IMG/VR virus record: IMGVR_UViG_3300043427_003010
Location: 1-24,478 of that record
Strand: one strand, 5' to 3'
DNA: 24,478 nucleotides
Source: a virus
A program made the position numbers and the translations under genes. Each line of letters begins with the position of its first letter. Within the stretch, counting starts at the first letter, position 1. Positions 22,541 to 24,478 of this stretch are shown piece after piece. Below the pieces are notes generated by a model. The model made no database searches, was not told where the DNA came from, and was given only the letters and a program-made list of their open reading frames with translations.

Positions 22541-22706
22541 TCTGTTGGTTCTTTAGATTTTGCTCTTCAATATATTGAGAAAGAAGAGTAATATAAACCT
22601 CTTTTTCCCAAGGTAACATATTTTCTAACTCCGTTAATGAATATTTATGATGCTGCATTAACTGAAAGGTAGTCTTATAGTATGACTCCAACGAAGTGTG
22701 AGCCAT
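22533..22706 (-). CDS. Baseplate hub assembly protein, gp51-like
   Basis: A 57-aa protein: MAHTSLESYYKTTFQLMQHH, KYSLTELENMLPWEKEVYIT, LLSQYIEEQN. The YY...F.LMQHHKY....LE.MLPWE.E.Y..LL..Y.E.E pattern is one I recall from cyanophage and other T4-like genomes for the small protein after gp26, equated with T4 gp51, which is needed to build the hub but is not kept in the virion. It starts two bases after gp26 and overlaps the 592-aa gene by 8 bases. The AGGA directly abuts the ATG, so a start a few codons downstream is possible. Confidence 0.75.
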   Translation of the reverse strand: MAHTSLESYYKTTFQLMQHHKYSLTELENMLPWEKEVYITLLSQYIEEQNLKNQQNG

Positions 22707-22708
22707 TC

Positions 22709-23428
22709 CTAGGCGAAAAAAGATGTTAATCCCTCCAGTACTACTTCACTTTCCACACCAGTATTCGGATTCTTTAATTTAATAGTATAAGAAAGTTTAG
22801 GCATCGTCTCAAAAAACTTCTCAATTTCCTTAAACTGATTAGTGGTAAGTTGTTCCAGAAACTCATTTAATTCTTTTTTAGTTGAATCAGAAGCATTCCA
22901 AGATTCTTCTTCACTATAAATCTGCTCTACACAGGCAGAAATCATCTCAAAAGTATCGTCCACACTCACAGATTCATTATTATTAAAGTTATTCTTAATA
23001 AACTCCTGCATAGATGGATATTTCATACGAAGAGTCAAAACATCATCGAGTTTAATATCCTTAGAATGATTTTCATCTGCATTTACTTTAATTTCGTCCA
23101 GATTAATTGAAACTGGAACTTGTGTGGTTCCATCATCGGGGCAGGTAATTAAAACATCCACCGACTCTCCAACTGACTTTCCACGAACATTCAGGAACAA
23201 ATATTCAATATCAAAAGTTGATAATTGCTCTACCTTAATTCCTTTCGTAATAATACAATTTGAAATTACGGTTTTTACTGCTTCTGCGATTTGCTTCGTA
23301 TCCTCACTTTCCATCGCAATAATTAAAACCTTTTCTTCTTTAACCAAGAAAGGTCTGTATTTAATATTCTTTTTTAATGAGGGTATTTCCAACTCATATG
23401 TTGGCACCGCAATTTTTGGTAATGGCAT
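22709..23428 (-). CDS. Baseplate hub assembly chaperone, gp26-like
   Basis: A 239-aa protein close in size to T4 gp26 (208 aa) and its family (T4 baseplate protein). Landmarks are LPKIAVPTYELEIPSLKKNI, KYRPFLVKEEKVLIIAMESE, the SNCIITKGIKVEQLSTFDIE segment followed by YLFLNVRGKSVGE, and LRMKYPSMQEFI. The FLVKEEK...AMES and FLN.R.KSVGE blocks are typical of this family in marine T4-like phages. It acts in assembly of the baseplate hub. A CCTAAATA late-promoter variant precedes it by 28 bases; the gene is followed by gp51, as in T4. Confidence 0.85.
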   Translation of the reverse strand: MPLPKIAVPTYELEIPSLKKNIKYRPFLVKEEKVLIIAMESEDTKQIAEAVKTVISNCIITKGIKVEQLSTFDIEYLFLNVRGKSVGESVDVLITCPDDGTTQVPVSINLDEIKVNADENHSKDIKLDDVLTLRMKYPSMQEFIKNNFNNNESVSVDDTFEMISACVEQIYSEEESWNASDSTKKELNEFLEQLTTNQFKEIEKFFETMPKLSYTIKLKNPNTGVESEVVLEGLTSFFA

Positions 23429-23456
23429 AATACTTGAATAAAAACTTCATTAAGGA

Positions 23457-23464
23457 TATTTAGG
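23457..23464 (-). promoter_or_regulatory. Candidate late promoter (CCTAAATA)
   Basis: On the minus strand, CCTAAATA lies in the 36-base gap upstream of the gp26-like gene, ending 28 bases before its ATG. It keeps the TAAATA core of the T4 late consensus and has the CTAAATA form also seen at both divergent promoters near 24300. Confidence 0.45.
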
Positions 23465-24274
23465 TCAATTATTTAAAATCGTAGGAAGCACACTTCCCGG
23501 ATTAGTAATTGTAGCCCTTACTCCACTTTCATTCCCAAGAGATTGTCCAGTTCGATAAGTTACGGGAAGATTATCTGATGAAGTTCTTGGAGTTCTTGCA
23601 TTTGTTACTGAATTATTATTATTATTGCCAATAATTTCATTCAAACTTAATGACTTACCTGCAATATAACGATCATACTCAAAAGTCACCGACATCTTAA
23701 GAATATCTGACGAATTATAACTTACAGGGATTGATGATATTGCCGATGGAAATAGCCCAATAAAGGTATATTCTATTTCTTTATTATAGTCTCTATCAAA
23801 CTTTGTGATTGTCGTTCTATCAGATTTATAATATTCTGGATATTGCATTCTGTAAATATAATCCTTACGATTCTGCCCTATTGGAGCAAGATTACTTCCA
23901 ATAGGATTATTAGAACCACTTGCAATAAACTCCATCCAACTTTCTATAAATTTAAGAGCATTATAATTTTTATCCACATAAAATTCAAGTCCAATTGCAG
24001 AATATTGTCTTGTGTGTGCAAACTTTTCCGTTACCCCCATAAAGTTTCCACTAATATTTGTGGTTGCCAAAGAAGTAGTTGGAAGAGATGCATTAAAGCA
24101 AAGTAATCCGGCATCTTCGGCAATAAATCTTTGACTAATTCCTTTACGAAAAAGATATGCCATTAATGGTCCCCCAAGAGGTCCTACACCACCAAATTTT
24201 ACTTCATAATGAGAAGTTTGAGCCAGATTCGTAAATAAGGGTTTAAAATCAGATATTCTGCGGATACTAGGCAT
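23465..24274 (-). CDS. Baseplate tail-tube-fold protein (gp54/gp48-like)
   Basis: A 269-aa protein with the tail-tube (gp19-like) pattern: MPSIRRISDFKPLFTNLAQT, SHYEVKFGG, LCFNASLPTTSLATTNISGN, the QYSAIGLEFYVDKNYNALKF segment followed by IESWMEFI, and a TFIGLFPSAISSIPVSYNSS stretch before ILKMSVTFEYDRY. The long insert and Ser/Thr-rich C-terminus fit the baseplate tube initiator or cap (T4 gp54 or gp48) better than the tube protein itself. Choice between gp54 and gp48 cannot be made here. It is the first gene of the baseplate block. An AAGG lies about nine bases before the ATG. Confidence 0.72.
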   Translation of the reverse strand: MPSIRRISDFKPLFTNLAQTSHYEVKFGGVGPLGGPLMAYLFRKGISQRFIAEDAGLLCFNASLPTTSLATTNISGNFMGVTEKFAHTRQYSAIGLEFYVDKNYNALKFIESWMEFIASGSNNPIGSNLAPIGQNRKDYIYRMQYPEYYKSDRTTITKFDRDYNKEIEYTFIGLFPSAISSIPVSYNSSDILKMSVTFEYDRYIAGKSLSLNEIIGNNNNNSVTNARTPRTSSDNLPVTYRTGQSLGNESGVRATITNPGSVLPTILNN

Positions 24275-24282
24275 TCTAAATA
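24275..24282 (+). promoter_or_regulatory. Late promoter for gp4 (TCTAAATA), mirror pair
   Basis: TCTAAATA on the plus strand starts one base after the start codon of the leftward baseplate gene, and ends 33 bases before the gp4-like ATG at 24316. It is the exact inverted copy of the motif at 24309-24316. Confidence 0.55.
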
Positions 24283-24308
24283 CCTTTTATGAGTCTTATT
24301 AGTATAAG

Positions 24309-24316
24309 TATTTAGA
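24309..24316 (-). promoter_or_regulatory. Late promoter for baseplate block (TCTAAATA), mirror pair
   Basis: On the minus strand TCTAAATA ends 34 bases before the ATG at 24274. It overlaps the first base of the gp4-like start codon on the other strand. Spacing is the same, to within one base, as for its mirror copy. Confidence 0.55.
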
Positions 24317-24478
24317 TGTCTTATAAAGGAAAATTCAAACCATCATTTCCTGAAAAATATGTTGGAGACCCCACCAACATCATCTATCGGTCTTTATGGG
24401 AATTGAAGTTTCTAAAATATTGTGATACGAATGAAAATATTTTAGAGTATGCTTCAGAAGAACTTGCGATTCCATATC
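24316..24478 (+). CDS. Head completion protein, gp4-like (N-terminal part)
   Basis: The frame starts with ATG at 24316 and stays open for 54 codons to the window edge. It reads MSYKGKFKPSFPEKYVGDPT, NIIYRSLWELKFLKYCDTNE, NILEYASEELAIPY. This is the N-terminal half of the T4 gp4 family: YKGKF.P..P.KY.GDP..I.YRS.WE.KF..YCD....I..W.SEE..IPY. T4 gp4 (with gp50) completes the DNA-filled head before tail joining. The motif around the conserved Glu of SLWE recalls a PD-(D/E)xK nuclease fold; the rest lies outside the window. This is the only plus-strand gene, divergent from the baseplate block. Confidence 0.85.
   Translation, partial: MSYKGKFKPSFPEKYVGDPTNIIYRSLWELKFLKYCDTNENILEYASEELAIPY

Noticed and set aside
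24303-24310. TATAAGTA as the late promoter of the gp4-like gene
   Set aside because: It ends only five bases before the ATG, which would leave no leader. The TCTAAATA at 24275-24282 has the same spacing as its mirror copy.

Overview
This window comes from the late (virion) gene region of a marine T4-like myovirus, most likely a cyanophage of Synechococcus or Prochlorococcus; a pelagiphage relative is possible. The evidence is an AT-rich genome carrying a T4-type baseplate-hub gene order (gp4-like / tail-tube-fold baseplate protein / gp26 / gp51 / hub / gp27-like / gp5 OB-fold), T4-type TAAATA late-promoter motifs, VGIGTTNP-type fibre repeats and short 'MSTLKTNTI' fibres known from marine phages, a homing endonuclease among tRNA genes, and a small Phd/YefM-like protein. 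Nearly everything is on the minus strand. Only the truncated gp4-like gene at the right edge is on the plus strand.

Right to left, in the direction of transcription. At 24275-24316 two mirror-image late-promoter motifs fire outwards, rightwards into gp4 and leftwards into the baseplate block. That block (24274 to 14897) encodes a tail-tube-fold baseplate protein, the gp26 and gp51 hub-assembly factors, a 592-aa coiled-coil and glycine-zipper-like hub or tape-measure candidate, a 618-aa hub protein carrying a tail lysozyme and an M23-like domain, a gp27-like hub ring, gp5 without a lysozyme domain, and a separate beta-helical spike tip. In T4 the OB-fold, lysozyme and spike helix are all in one polypeptide; here they are spread over three genes.

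The fibre block (14895 to 4645) holds a 1283-aa fibre or baseplate protein with a beta-helix domain, a 222-aa connector, a 1470-aa fibre with a 626-residue almost proline-free collagen-like stalk, a polyglycine adhesin-like protein, and a 128-aa conserved marine-phage protein. A further late-promoter match (4638-4645) precedes a cassette (4614 to 1795) of very short fibres alternating with small proteins that share a C-terminal motif and resemble fibre chaperones. The genes are coupled by ATGA or TAATG overlaps and look like tandem duplication of a receptor-binding module.

The left end (1812 to 1) has a different character. A textbook sigma70 promoter (TTGACA, 17 bp, TATAAT) with a palindrome over its start site drives two small early-type genes, one an orphan and truncated Phd/YefM-like protein. 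These are followed by a class-II-like tRNA, an unexplained structured RNA, a tRNA-Met(CAU) with a two-base insertion in its T-stem, an HNH homing endonuclease with its own late promoter and a 17-bp palindrome, and a tRNA with anticodon UAA. A truncated unknown gene runs off the left edge. All identifications are by eye from motifs and remembered family features; no search was run.
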